Source: Hydractinia symbiolongicarpus
Taxonomy: Eukaryota; Cnidaria; Hydrozoa; Anthoathecata; Hydractiniidae
NCBI RefSeq assembly: GCF_029227915.1
Contig: NC_079886.1
Coordinates: 25,150,501-25,214,500 of the forward strand
Direction of reading: 5' to 3'
Length of the DNA stretch: 64,000 nt
Shown here: positions 48,401 to 62,114 of the stretch, piece by piece
How positions within the stretch are numbered: position 1 is the first letter of the stretch
Layout of the letters: each line of letters opens with the position of its first letter
Made by a program: the position numbers and the translations under genes
Notes under the pieces: model-generated
The model's input: the letters and a program-made list of their open reading frames with translations, nothing else
Told to the model about the DNA's origin: nothing
Database searches by the model: none

Positions 48401-49249
48401 ATCAGTCCGTTTGAGTTACAACGGTTGCGTCACATATTCGTACCAACATGTACTTAGCGATATTTTTCCGATATTACTATGCTGCATTGGTTTTAGAAGT
48501 GAAACGATTGACCCTGTGACCTAATTGAACTGACTTTGGACTTTAAGCTTATAAATGTGATAAATGAGACAATTGGACTCCAAAAATGAACATTCTTCTC
48601 TCTTTGGTGTGTCTGCAGGAACTCCGCAGTTACACTAGACGCTCTGTTAGCTCTTTATTTAAATATTTAGTTCGATAAGGAATTTTTTACAGTGGGACCA
48701 ATCCAAGTCGTTAGAGTGCACTGGGAAAAGAGAGAATCTTTTTAAAAGTATATTTCATTGACTTTCGAGCGGTGTCAGTCAGTTTAAGTTACAACTGTTG
48801 CGGCACATATTCGTACCAACATGTATTTAGCAATATTTTCCCAGTATTACTAGGTTGCATTGCTTTTAAAAGTGAAATGATTGACCGTGGGACCTAATGG
48901 AACTGATTTTGAACTTGAACTTTATAAATGTGATAAATGAGACAACTGGACTCCATGAATTAACATTCCTCTCATTTTGGCAGGAATGCTGAGACTCCGC
49001 AGTTACACTAGACGCTCTGTTAGCTCTTTATTTAAATATTTAATTCGATAAATCATTTTTTACAGTGGGACAAATCCAAGCCGTTAGAGCGCACTGAGAA
49101 AAGAGAGAAACTTTTTAAAACTACATTTTATTGACTTTCGAACGGTATCAGTCCGTTTGAGTTACAAAAGTTGCGTCACATATTCGTACCAACATGTATT
49201 TAGCGACATTTTACCGGTATTACTAGGTTGCATTGCTTTTAAAAGTGAA

Positions 49250-51470
49250 ACGATTGTCTGTGTGACCTATTTGAACTGATTTTTTACTTTAACCTTATAA
49301 ATGTGATAGATGAGACAATTTAACTCCAAGAGTTAACACTTTTCTCACTCTGGTTTGACAGCTGGAGCTCTGCAGTTACACTGGACGCTATGTTAGCTCT
49401 TTGTTTAAATAATTAGTTCGATAAGTCATTTTTTACAGTGGGACCAATCCAAGGCGTTACAGCGCACTGAGAAAAAAGGAAATTTTTTTAAAACTACATT
49501 TTATTGACTTTCGAACGGTGTCAGTCCGTTTGAGTTACAACAGTTGCGTCACATATTCGTACCAACATGTATTTAGCGACATTTTTCGGGAATTACTAGG
49601 TTGCATTGCTTTCAAAAGTGAAACGATTGACCCTGTGATTTAATTGAACTTATTTGGGACTTTAACCTTATAAATGTGATAAATGAGACAATTGGATTCC
49701 AAGAGTTAACCTTTTTCTCACTTTGGTATGACTGCTGGAGCTCTGCAATTACACTGGACGCTCTGTTAGCTCTTTATTTGAATATCCGGATAGATAAGAC
49801 ATTTTTTACAGTGGGAGAAATCGAAGCCGTTAGCGCACGCCGAGGAAATAGAGACAATTTCTAAAACTACATTTCATTGACTTTCGAACGATATCAGTCC
49901 GTTTGAGTTACAACGGTTGCGTCACATATCCGTACCAACATGTACTTAGCGATATTTTTCCGATATCACTTGGTTGCACTGGTTTTAAACTGAAACGATT
50001 GACCGTGGTTCCTAATTGAACTAACTTTGGACTTTAATCTTATAAATGTGATAAATGAGACATTTTGACTCGAAGAATGAACATTCTTCTTTCTTTGGTA
50101 TGCCTGTAGGAACTCCGCAGTTACACTAGACGCTCTGTTAGCTCGTTATTTAAATATTCAGTACGGTATGTCATTTTTCATAGTGGGACTAAGCCAAGCC
50201 GTTAGAGCGCACTGAGAACAGAGAGAAATCTTTTAAAACTACATACAGTATCAGTCCGTTTGAGTTACAACAGTTGAGTCACATATTCGTACCAACATGT
50301 ATTTAGTTACACTTTACCGGTGTTACTAGGTTGCAATGTTTTTAACAGTGAAACGATGGACCGTGTGACCTATTTGAACTGATTTTGAACTTGAACCTTA
50401 TAAATATGATAAATGAGACAATTGGACTCCAAGAATTAACATTCCTCTCATTTGGCAGGAATGCTGAGACTCCGCAATTACACTAGAGGCTCTGTTAGCT
50501 CTTTATTTAAATATTTAGTTCGATAAGTCAATTTTTACAGTAGAACCAATCCAAGCCGTTAGAGCGCACTGAGAAAAGAGAGAAATTTTTTAAAACTACA
50601 TTTCATTGACTTTCGAACGGTATCATTCCGTTTGAGTAACAACAGTTGCGTCACATATTCGTACCAACATGTATTTGGCGATATTTTTCCGGTATTACTA
50701 GGTTGCATTGCTTTTAAAAGTTAAACGATTGACCGTGGGACTTAATTGAACTGATTTTGAACTTGAACCTTATAAATGTGACAAAAGAGAAGATTGGACT
50801 CCAAGAATTAACATTCCTCTCAATTTGGCAGGAATGCTGAATGTCCGCAGTTAGACTAGACGCTCTGCTAGCTCTTTATTTAAATATTCAGTACGATAAG
50901 TCATATTTTAGAGTGGGAATAATCCAAGCCGTTAGAGTGCAATGAGAACAGAGAGAAATTTTTTAAAACTACATTTTATTGACTTTCAAACGCTATCAGT
51001 CCGTTTGAGTTACAACAGTAGCGTTGCATATTCGTACCAACATGTATTTAGCGATATTTTTCCGGTATTACTAGTTTGCAATGCTTTTAAAGGTGAAACG
51101 ATTGACTGTGTGACCTATTTGAACTGATTTTTTACTTTAACCTTATAAATGTGATAGATGAGACAATTTAACTCCAAGAGTTAACATTTTTCTCACTCTG
51201 GTTTGACAGCTGGAGCTCTGCATTTACACTAGACGCTCCGTTAGCTCTTTGTTTAAATATCTGGATCAATAAGTCATTTTTTACAGTGTGACCAATTGAA
51301 GCCGTTAGTGCGCGCAGAGGAAATAGAGACAGTTTCTAAAATCACATTTCATTGGCTTTCGAACGATATCAGTCGGTTTGTGTTACAAGGGTTGCGTCAC
51401 ATATTTGTACCAACATGTATTTAGCGATATTTTTCCGGTATTACTAGGTTGCATTGCTTTTAAAAGTGAA
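49250..51470 (+). repeat. 2221-bp 6-mer HOR of family B, first copy
   Basis: Begins with the rare variant CGATTGTCTGTGTGACC at 49251, found again at 51472 (offset 2221). Landmark 49676 matches 51897 at the same offset. Six monomers of about 370 bp, one of them the short class with ACTACATACAGTATCAG near 50,240. Confidence 0.83.
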
Positions 51471-54436
51471 ACGATTGTCTGTGTGACCTATTTGAACTGA
51501 TTTTTTACTTTAACCTTATAAAAGTGATAGATGAGACAATTTAACTCCAAGATTTAACACTTTTCTCACTCTGGTTTGACAGCTGGAGCTCTGCAGTTAC
51601 ACTGGACGCTATGTTAGCTCTTTGTTTAAATAATTAGTTCGATAAGTCATTTTTTACAGTGGGACCAATCCAAGGCGTTACAGCGCACTGAGAAAAAAGG
51701 AAATTTTTTTAAAACTACATTTTATTGACTTTCGAACGGTGTCAGTCCGTTTGAGTTACAACAGTTGCGTCACATATTCGTACCAACATGTATTTAGCGA
51801 CATTTTTCGGAAATTACTAGGTTGCATTGCTTTCAAAAGTGAAACGATTGACCCTGTGATTTAATTGAACTTATTTGGGACTTTAACCTTATAAATGTGA
51901 TAAATGAGACAATTGGATTTCAAGAGTTAACCTTTTTCTCACTTTGGTATGACTGCTGGAGCTCTGCAATTACACTGGACGCTCTGTTAGCTCTTTATTT
52001 GAATATCCGGATAGATAAGATATTTTTTACAGTGGGAGAAATCGAAGCCGTTAGCGCACGCCGAGGAAATAGAGACAATTTCTAAAACTACATTTCATTG
52101 ACTTTCGAACGATATCAGTCCGTTTGAGTTACAACGGTTGCGTCACATATCCGTACCAACATGTACTTAGCGATATTTTTCCGATATCACTTGGTTGCAC
52201 TGGTTTTAAACTGAAACGATTGACCGTGGTTCCTAATTGAACTAACTTTGGACTTTAATCTTATAAATGTGATAAATGAGACATTTTGACTCGAAGAATG
52301 AACATTCTTCTTTCTTTGGTATGCCTGTAGGAACTCCGCAGTTACACTAGACGCTCTGTTAGCTCGTTATTTAAATATTCAGTACGATATGTCATTTTTC
52401 ATAGTGGGACTAAGCCAAGCCGTTAGAGCGCACTGAGAACAGAGAGAAATCTTTTAAAACTACATACAGTATCAGTCCGTTTGAGTTACAACGGTTGAGT
52501 CACATATTCGTACCAACATGTATTTAGTTACACTTTACCGGTGTTACTAGGTTGCAATGTTTTTAACAGTGAAACCATGGACCGTGTGACCTATTTGATC
52601 TGATTTTTGTTTTTAACCTTATAAATGTGATAGATGAGACAATTGAACTCCAAGAATTAACATTTTTCTCACTCTGGTTTGACAGCTGGAGCTCTGCAGT
52701 TACACTGGACGCTCTGTTAGCTCTTTGTTTAAATAATTAGTTCGATAAGTCATTTTTTACAGTGGGACCAATCCAAGGCGTTACAGCGCACTGAAAAAAA
52801 AGGAATTTTTTTTAAAACTACCTTTTATTGACTTTCAAACGGTGTCAGTCCGTTTGAGTTACAACAGTTGCGTCACATATTCGTACCAACATGTATTTAG
52901 CGACATTTTTCCGGTATTACTGGGTTGCATTGCTTTCAAAAGTGAAACGATTGACCCTCTGATTTAATTGAAATTAATTGGGATTTTAACCTAATAAATG
53001 TGATAAATGAGACAATTGGATTCCAAGAGTTAACCTTTTTCTCACTTTGGTATGACTGTTGAAGCTCTGCAATTACACTGGACGCTCTGTTAGCTCTTTA
53101 TTTAAATATCTGGATCATTAAGTCATTTTTATAGTGGGAGAAATCGAAGCCGTTAGCGCACGCCGAGGAAATAGAGACAATTTCTAAAACTACATTTCAT
53201 TGACTTTCGAACGATATCAGTCCGTTTGAGTTACAACGGTTGCGTCACATTTTCGTACCAACATGTATTTGGCGATATATTTCCGGCATTACTAGGTTGC
53301 ATTGCTTTTAAAAGTGAAACGATTGACCGTGGGACCTAATTGAACTGATTTTGAACTTGAACCTTATAAATGTGATAAATGAGACAATTGGACTCCAAGA
53401 ATTAACATTCCTCTCATTTGGCAGGAATGCTGAGACTCCGCAATTACACTAGAGGCTCTGTTAGCTCTTTATTTAAATATTTAGTTCGATAAGTCATTTT
53501 TTACAGTAGAACCAATCCAAGCCGTTAGAGCGCACTGAGAAAAGAGAGAAATTTTTTACAACTACATTTCATTGACTTTCGAACGGTATCATTCCGTTTG
53601 AGTAACAACAGTTGCGTCACATATTCGTACCAACATGTATTTGGCGATATTTTTCCGGTATTACTAGGTTGCATTGCTTTTAAAAGTTAAACGATTGACC
53701 GTGGGACTTAATTGAACTGATTTTATACTTGAACCTTATAAATGTGACAAAAGAGATGATTGGACTCCAAGAATTAACATTCCTCTCAATTTGGCAGGAA
53801 TGCTAAATGTCCGCAGTTAGACTAGACGCTCTGCTAGCTCTTTATTTAAATATTCAGTACGATAAGTCATATTTTAGAGTGGGAATAATCCAAGCCGTTA
53901 GAGTGCAATGAGAACAGAGAGAAATTTTTTAAAACTACATTTTATTGACTTTCAAACGCTATCAGTCCGTTTGAGTTACAACAGTAGCGTTGCATATTCG
54001 TACCAACATGTATTTAGCGATATTTTTCCGGTATTACTAGTTTGCAATGCTTTTAAAGGTGAAACGATTGACTGTGTGACCTATTTGAACTGATTTTTTA
54101 CTTTAACCTTATAAATGTGATAGATGAGACAATTTAACTCCAAGAGTTAACATTTTTCTCACTCTGGTTTGACAGCTGGAGCTCTGCAGTTACACTAGAC
54201 GCTCCGTTAGCTCTTTGTTTAAATATCTGGATCAATAAGTCATTTTTTACAGTGTGACCAATTGAAGCCGTTAGTGCGCGCAGAGGAAATAGAGACAGTT
54301 TCTAAAATCACATTTCATTGGCTTTCGAACGATATCAGTCGGTTTGTGTTACAAGGGTTGCGTCACATATTTGTACCAACATGTATTTAGCGATATTTTT
54401 CCGGTATTACTAGGTTGGATTGCTTTTAAGAGTAAA
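51471..54436 (+). repeat. 2966-bp expanded copy of the 6-mer HOR (8-mer)
   Basis: The first 1.1 kb matches 49250-50350 at an offset of 2221, and the last 1.1 kb (from about 53,316) matches 50350-51470 at an offset of 2966 (50942 and 53908 landmarks; the ATGATTGGACTCC / AAGATTGGACTCC variants at 53,753 and 50,787). The difference, 745 bp, is two extra monomers at about 52,570-53,316. Confidence 0.82.
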
Positions 54437-54779
54437 ACGATTGACCGTGGGACCTAATTGAACTGACTTTGGACTTTAAGCTTGTAAATGTGATAAATGA
54501 GACAATTGGACTCCAAGAATTAACATTGCTCTCACTTTTTAAAGAATGCTGAATCTCCGCAGTTACACTAGACGCTCTTTTAGCTCTTTATTTAAATATT
54601 CAGTACGATAAGTCATTTTTTATAGTGAGACTAATCCAAGCCGTTAGAGCGCACTGAGAACAGAGAGAAATTCTTTAAAACTACATTTCATTGACTTTCC
54701 AACGCTATCAGACCGCTTGAGTTACAACAGTTGCGTCACATAATCGAACCAACATGCATTTAGCTACATTTTACCGGTA

Positions 54780-55790
54780 TTACTGGGTTGCAATGCTTTC
54801 AAAAGTGAAACGATTGACCCTGTGATTTAATTGAACTTATTTGGGACTTTAACCTTATAAATGTGATAATTAAGATAATTGGATTCCAAGAATTAACCTT
54901 TTTCTCACTCTGGTATGACTGCTGAAGCTCTGCAATTACACTGGACGCTTTGTTAGCTCTTTATTTAAATATCTGGATCAATAAGTCATTTTTATAGTGG
55001 GAGAAATCGAAGCCGTTAGCGTACGCCGAGGAAATAGAGACAATTTCTAAAACTACATTTCATTGACTTTCGAACGATGTCAGTCCGTTTGAGTTACAAC
55101 GGTTGCGTCACATATCCGTACCAACATGTATTTAGCGATATGTTTCCGATATCACTTCGTTGCACTGGTTTTAGAAGTAAAACGATTGACCGTGGTTCCT
55201 AATTGAACTAACTTTGGACTTTGATCTTATAAATGTGATAAATGAGACAATTTGACTCCAAGAATGAACATTCTTCTCTCTACATTTTGACGGTGTTACT
55301 AGGTTGCAATGCTTTTAAAAGTGAAACGATTGACCCTGTGATTTAATTGAACTTATTTGGGACTTTAACCTTATAAATGTGATAATTAAGATAATTGGAT
55401 TCCAAGAATTAACCTTTTTCTCACTCTGGTATGACTGCTGGAGCTCTGCAATTACACTGGATGCTTTGTTAGCTCTTTATTTAAATATCTGGATCAATAA
55501 GTCATTTTTATAGTGGGAGAAATCGAAGCCGTTAGCGTACGCCGAGGAAATAGAGACAATTTCTAAAACTACATTTCATTGACTTTCGAACGATGTCAGT
55601 CCGTTTGAGTTACAACGGTTGCGTCACATATCCGTACCAACATGTATTTAGGGATATGTTTCCGATATCACTTGGTTGCACTGGTTTTAGAAGTGAAACG
55701 ATTGCCGTGGTTCCTAATTGAACTAACTTTTGACTTTAATCTTATAAATGTGATAAATGAGACATTTTGACTCGAAGAATGAACATTCTT
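54780..55790 (+). repeat. 516-bp duplication with out-of-phase joint in B
   Basis: TTGGGACTTTAACC followed by GTGATAATTAAGATAATTGG is at 54841 and again at 55357, 516 bp apart, which is not a multiple of 372. Between them, at about 55,280, TTCTTCTCTCT joins ACATTTTGACGGTGTTAC, the same joint type as near 33,732. Confidence 0.78.
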
Positions 55791-56760
55791 CTCTCTTTGG
55801 TATGTCTGCAGGAACTCCGCAGTTTCACTAGACGCGCTGTTAGCTCGTTATTTAAATATTCAGTACGAGATGTCACTTTTCATAGTGGGACTAAGCCAAG
55901 CCGTTAGAGCGCACTGAGAACAGAGAGAAATCTTTTAAAACTACATACAGTATCAGTCCGTTTGAGTTACAACGGTTGAGTCACATATTCGTACCAACAT
56001 GTATTTAGCTACATTTTACCGGTGTTACTAGTTTGCAATGTTTTTAACAGTGAAACGATTGACCGTGTGACCTATTTGATCTGATTTTTGACTTTAACCT
56101 TATAAATGTGATAGATGAGACAATTGAACTCTAAGAATTAACATTTTTCTCACTCTGGTTTGACAGCTGAAGCTCTGCAGTTACACTGAACGCTCTGTTA
56201 GCTCTTTCCGATATCACTTGGTTGCACTGGTTTTAGAAGTGAAACGATTGACCGTGGTTCCTAATTGAACTAACTTTGGACTTTAATCTTATAAATGTGA
56301 TAAATGAGACATTTTGACTCGAAGAATGAACATTCTTCTCTCTTTGGTATGTCTGCAGGAACTCCGCAGTTACACTAGACGCGCTGTTAGCTCGTTATTT
56401 AAATATTCAGTACGAGATATCACTTTTCATAGTGGGACTAAGCCAAGCCGTTAGAGCGCACTGAGAACAGAGAGAAATCTTTTAAAACTACATACAGTAT
56501 CAGTCCGTTTGAGTTACAACGGTTGAGTCACATATTCGTACCAACATGTATTTAGCTACATTTTACCGGTGTTACTAGGTTGCAATGTTTTTAACAGTGA
56601 AACGATTGACCGTGTGACCTATTTGATCTGATTTTTGACTTTAACCTTATAAATGTGATAGATGAGACAATTGAACTCTAAGAATTAACATTTTTCTCAC
56701 TCTGGTTTGACAGCTGGAGCTCTGCAGTTACACTGAACGCTCTGTTAGCTCTTTGTTTAA
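55650..56760 (+). repeat. 547-bp duplication with out-of-phase joint in B
   Basis: GGAACTCCGCAGT with the rare GACGCGCTG variant occurs at 55811 and 56358 (offset 547). The joint is near 56,206, where TGTTAGCTCTTT is fused to CCGATATCACTTGG. A short-class ACATACAGTATCAG monomer is included in both copies. Confidence 0.77.
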
Positions 56761-57894
56761 ATATCTGGATCAATAAGTCATTTTTTACACTGGGACCAAT
56801 TGAAGCCGTTAGCGCGAGCAGAGGAAATAGAGACAGTTTCTAAAATCACATTGCATTGGCTTTCGAACGATATCAGTCCGTTTGAGTTACAACGGTGGCG
56901 TCACATATTCGTACCAACATGTATTTAGCGATATTTCTCCGGTATTACTGTGTTGCATTGCTTTTAAGAGTGAAACAATTGACCCTGAGGTTTAATTGAA
57001 CTTTTTTTTGACTTGAACCTTATAAATGTGATAAATGAGACAATTGGACTCCAAGAATTAACATTCCTCTCACTTCGGCAGGAATGCTGAGACTCCGTAA
57101 TTACACTGAACGCTCTGTTAGCTCCTTATTTAAATATTCAGTACGACATGTCAATTTTTATAGTGGGACCAATCCAAGCCGTTGGAGCGCACTGCGAACA
57201 GACATAAATTTTTTAAAACTACATTTCATTGACTTTCTAACGGTATCAGTCAATTTGAGTTACAACGGTTGCGTCACATATTCGTACCAACATTTATTTA
57301 GCGATATTTTCCCGGTATTACTAGGTTGCATTGCTTTTAAAAGTGAAATGATTGGCCGTGGGACCTAATGGAACTGATTTTGAACTTGAACTTTATAAAT
57401 GTTATAAATGAGACAACTGGACTCCATGAATTAACATTTCTCTCACTTTGGCAGGAATGCTGAGACTCCGCAGTTACACTAGACGCTCTGTTAGCTCTTT
57501 ATTTAAATATCTAGTTCGATAAGTCATTTTTACAGTGGGTCCAATCCAAGCCGTTAGAGCGCACTGAGAAAAGAGAGAAACTTTTTAAAACTACATTTTA
57601 TTGACTTTCGAACGGTATCAGTCCGTTTGAGTTACAACAGTTGCGTCACATATTCGTACCAACATGTATTTAGCGACATTTTACAGGTATTACTAGGTTG
57701 CATTGCTTTTAAAAGTGAAATGATTGACCGTGGGACCTAATGGAACTGATTTTGAACTTGAACCTGATAAATGTGATAAATGAGACAATTGGATTCCAAG
57801 AATTAACATTCCTCTCACTTTGGCAGGACTGCTGAGACTTCGCAGTTACACTAGACGCTCTGTTTGCTCTTTATTTAAATATTTAATTCAATAA

Positions 57895-57950
57895 GTCCTT
57901 ATTTACAGTGGGAACAATCCAAGACATTTTTTACAGTGGCACCAATCGAA
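57895..57950 (+). other. Internal joint in B array
   Basis: GGGAACAATCCAAG is followed directly by ACATTTTTTACAGTGGCACC, so part of the monomer (ACAGTGGxACCAATC) is read twice about 40 bp apart. It looks like an unequal joint between two B variants. Confidence 0.7.
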
Positions 57951-58454
57951 GCCGTTAGCGCGCACTGAGAAAAGAGAGAAATTTTTGAAAACTACATTTC
58001 ATTCACTTACGAATGGTATCAGTCCCTTTGAGTTACAACGGTTGCGTCACATATTCGTACCAACATGTATTTAGCGATATTTTTCCGATATTACTATGCT
58101 GCATTGGTTTTAGAAGTGAAACGTTTGACCCTGTGACCTTATTGAAATGACTTTGGACTTTAAGCTTATAAATGTGATAAATGAGACAATTGGACTCCAA
58201 GAATGAACATTCTTCTCTCTTTGGTGTGTCTGCAGGAACTCCGCAGTTACACTAGACGCTTTGTTAGCTCTTTATTTAAATATTCAGTTCGATAAGGAAT
58301 TTTTTACAGTGGGACCAATCCAAGTCGTTAGAGTGCACTGAGAAAAGAGAGAATCTTTTTAAAAGTATATTTTATTGACTTTCGAGCGGTGTCAGTCAGT
58401 TTGAGTTACAACGGTTGCGGCACATATTCGTACCAACATGTAATTAGCAATATT

Positions 58455-61400
58455 TTTCCGATATTACTATGCTGCATTGGTTTTAGAAGTGAAACGATTG
58501 ACCCTGTGACCTAATTGAACTGACTTTGGACTTTAAGCTTATAAATGTGATAAATGAGACAATTGGACTCCAAGAATGAACATTCTTCTCTCTTTGATAT
58601 GTCTGCAGGAACTCCGCTACACTAGACGCGCTGTTAGCTCGTTATTTAAATATTCAGTACGAGATGTCACTTTTCATAGTGGGACTAAGCCAAGCCGTTA
58701 GAGCGCACTGAGAACAGAGAGAAATCTTTTAAAACTACATACAGTATCAGTCCGTTTGAGTTACAACGGTTGAGTCACATATTCGTACCAACATGTATTT
58801 AGCTACATTTTTCCAGTATTACTGGGTTGCATTGCTTTTAAGAGTGAAACGATTGACCCTGTGATTTAATTGAACTTTTTTTTGTCTTGAACCTTATTAA
58901 TGTGATAAATGGGACAATTGGACTCCAAGAATTAACATTCCTCTCACTTCGGCAGGAATGCTGAGACTCCGTAGTTACACTAGACGCTCTGTTAGCTCCT
59001 TATTTAAATATTCAGTACGACATGTCATTTTTTATAGTAGGACCAATCCAAGCCGTTAGAGTGCACTGCGAACAGTGAGAAATTTTTTAAAACTACATTT
59101 CATTGACTTTCTAACGGTATCAGTCAGTTGGAGTTACAACGGTTGCGGCACATATTCGTACCAACATGTATTTAGCAATATTTTCCCGGTATTACTAGTT
59201 TGCATTGCTTTTAGAAGTGAAATGATTGGCCGTGGGACCTAATGGAACTGATTTTGAACTTGAACTTTATAAATGTGATAAATGAGACAACTGGACTCCA
59301 TGAATTAACATTCCTCTCACTTTGGCAGGAATGCTGAGACTCCGCAGTCACACTAGACGCTCTGTTAGCTCTTTATTTAAATGTTTAATTCGATAAGTCC
59401 TTATTTACAGTGGGACCAATCCAAATCGTTAGAGCGCACTGAGAAAAGAGAGAAATTTTTTAAAGCTACATTTCATTGACTTTCGAATGCTATCAGTCCG
59501 TTTGAGTTACAACAGTTGCGTCACATATTCGTACCAACATGTATTTAGCTACATTTTTCCAGTATTACTGGGTTGCATTGCTTTTAAAAGTGAAATGATT
59601 GACCGTGGGACCTAATGGAACTGATTTTGAACTTGAACTTTATAAATGTGATAAATGAGACAACTGGACTCCATGAATTAACATTTCTCTCACTTTGGCA
59701 GGAATGCTGAGACTCCGCAGTTACACTAGACGCTTTGTTAGCTCTTTATTTAAATATCTAGTTCGATAAGTCATTTTTACAGTGGGTCCAATCCAAGCCG
59801 TTAGAGCGCACTGAGAAAAGAGAGAAACTTTTTAAAACTACATTTTATTGACTTTCGAACGGTATCAGTCCGTTTGAGTTACAACAGTTGCGTCACATAT
59901 TCGTACCAACATGTATTTAGCGATATTTTTCCGATATTACTATGCTGCATTGGTTTTAGAAGTGAAACGATTGACCCTGTGACCTAATTGAACTGACTTT
60001 GGACTTTAAGCTTATAAATGTGATAAATGAGACAATTGGACTCCAAGAATGAGCATTCTTCTTTCTTTGATATGTCTGCAGGAACTCCGCTACACTAGAC
60101 GCGCTGTTAGCTCGTTATTTAAATATTCAGTACGAGATGTCACTTTTCATAGTGGGACTAAGCCAAGCCGTTAGAGCGCACTGAGAACAGAGAGAAATCT
60201 TTTAAAACTACATACAGTATCAGTCCGTTTGAGTTACAACGGTTGAGTCACATATTCGTACCAACATGTATTTAGCTACATTTTTCCAGTATTACTGGGT
60301 TGCATTGCTTTTAAGAGTGAAACGATTGACCCTGTGATTTAATTGAACTTTTTTTTGTCTTGAACCTTATTAATGTGATAAATGGGACAATTGGACTCCA
60401 AGAATTAACATTCCTCTCACTTCGGCAGGAATGCTGAGACTCCGTAGTTACACTAGACGCTCTGTTAGCTCCTTATTTAAATATTCAGTACGACATGTCA
60501 TTTTTTATAGTAGGACCAATCCAAGCCGTTAGAGTGCACTGCAAACAGTGAGAAATTTTTTAAAACTACATTTCATTGACTTTCTAACGGTATCAGTCAG
60601 TTGGAGTTACAACGGTTGCGGCACATATTCGTACCAACATGTATTTAGCAATATTTTCCCGGTATTACTAGTTTGCATTGCTTTTAAAAGTGAAATGATT
60701 GGCCGTGGGACCTAATGGAACTGATTTTGAACTTGAACTTTATAAATGTGATAAATGAGACAACTGGACTCCATGAATTAACATTCCTCTCACTTTGGCA
60801 GGAATGCTGAGACTCCGCAGTTACACTAGACGCTCTGTTAACTCTTTATTTAAATGTTTAATTCGATAAGTCCTTATTTACAGTGGGACCAATCCAAGTC
60901 GTTAGAGCGCACTGAGAAAAGAGAGAAATTTTTTAAAGCTACATTTCATTGACTTTCGAATGCTATCATTCCGTTTGAGTTACAACAGTTGCGTCACATA
61001 TTCGTACCAACATGTATTTAGCTACATTTTTCCAGTATTACTGGGTTGCATTGCTTTTAAAAGTGAAATGATTGACCGTGGGACCTAATGGAACTGATTT
61101 TGAACTTGAACTTTATAAATGTGATAAATGAGACAACTGGACTCCATGAATTAACATTCCTCTCACTTTGGCAGGAATGCTGAGACTCCGCAGTTACACT
61201 AGACGCTCTGTTAGCTCTTTATTTAAATATTTAGTTCGATAAGTCATTTTTTACAGTGGGTCCAATCCAAGCAGTTAGAGCGCACTGAGAAAAGAGAGAA
61301 ACTTTTTAAAACTACATTTTATTGACTTTTGAACGGTATCAATCCGTTTGAGTTACAACAGTTGCGTCACATATTCGTGCCAACATGTATTTAGCGACAT
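58455..61400 (+). repeat. 1473-bp 4-mer HOR of family B, two copies
   Basis: Rare landmarks repeat at exactly 1473 bp: ACTCCGCTACACTAGACG at 58611/60084, GTCTTGAACCTTATTAATG at 58884/60357, and CAGTCAGTTGGAG at 59121/60594. Four monomers of 372 would be 1488; the 15-bp shortfall equals the loss in the short-class member, where ACTACAT-TTCATTGACTTTCGAACGG-TATCAG became ACTACAT-ACAG-TATCAG. Confidence 0.85.
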
Positions 61401-62114
61401 TTTACCGGTATTACTAGGTTGCATTGCTTTTAAAAGTGAAATGATTGGCCGTGGGACCTAATGGAACTGATTTTGAACTTGAACTTTATAAATGTGATAA
61501 ATGAGACAACTGGACTCCATGAATTAACATTTCTCTCACTTTGGCAGGAATGCTGAGACTCCGCAGTTACACTAGACGCTCTGTTAGCTCTTTATTTAAA
61601 TATCTAGTTCGATAAGTCATTTTTACAGTGGGTCCAATCCAAGCCGTTAGAGCGCACTGAGAAAAGAGAGAAACTTTTTAAAACTACATTTTATTGACTT
61701 TCGAACGGTATCAGTCCGTTTGAGTTACAACAGTTGCGTCACATATTCGTACCAACATGTATTTAGCGACATTTTAGCGGTATTACTAGGTTGCATTGCT
61801 TTTAAAAGTGAAACGATTGACCGTGGGACCTAATTGAACTGATCTTGAACTTTAAGCTTAAAAATGTGATAAATGAGACAATTGGACTCCAAGAATGAAC
61901 ATTCTTCTCTCTTTGGTATGTCCGCAGGAACTCCGCAGTTACACTAGACGCTCTGTTAGCTCTTTATTTAAATATTTAGTTCGATAAGGAATTTTTTACA
62001 GTGGGACCAATCCAAGTCGTTAGAGTGTACTGAGAAAAGTGAGAATCTTTTTAAAAGTATATTTCATTGACTTTCGAGCGGTGTGAGTTCGTTTGAGTTA
62101 CAACGGTTGTGTCA

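Noticed and set aside
49676-49864. Plus-strand open frames in family B repeated at 51897, and another pair at 50942 and 53908
   Set aside because: Copies of one B monomer stretch carried by the 2221/2966-bp duplications. Equivalent monomers elsewhere are interrupted by stops, and no codon-level constraint is visible.
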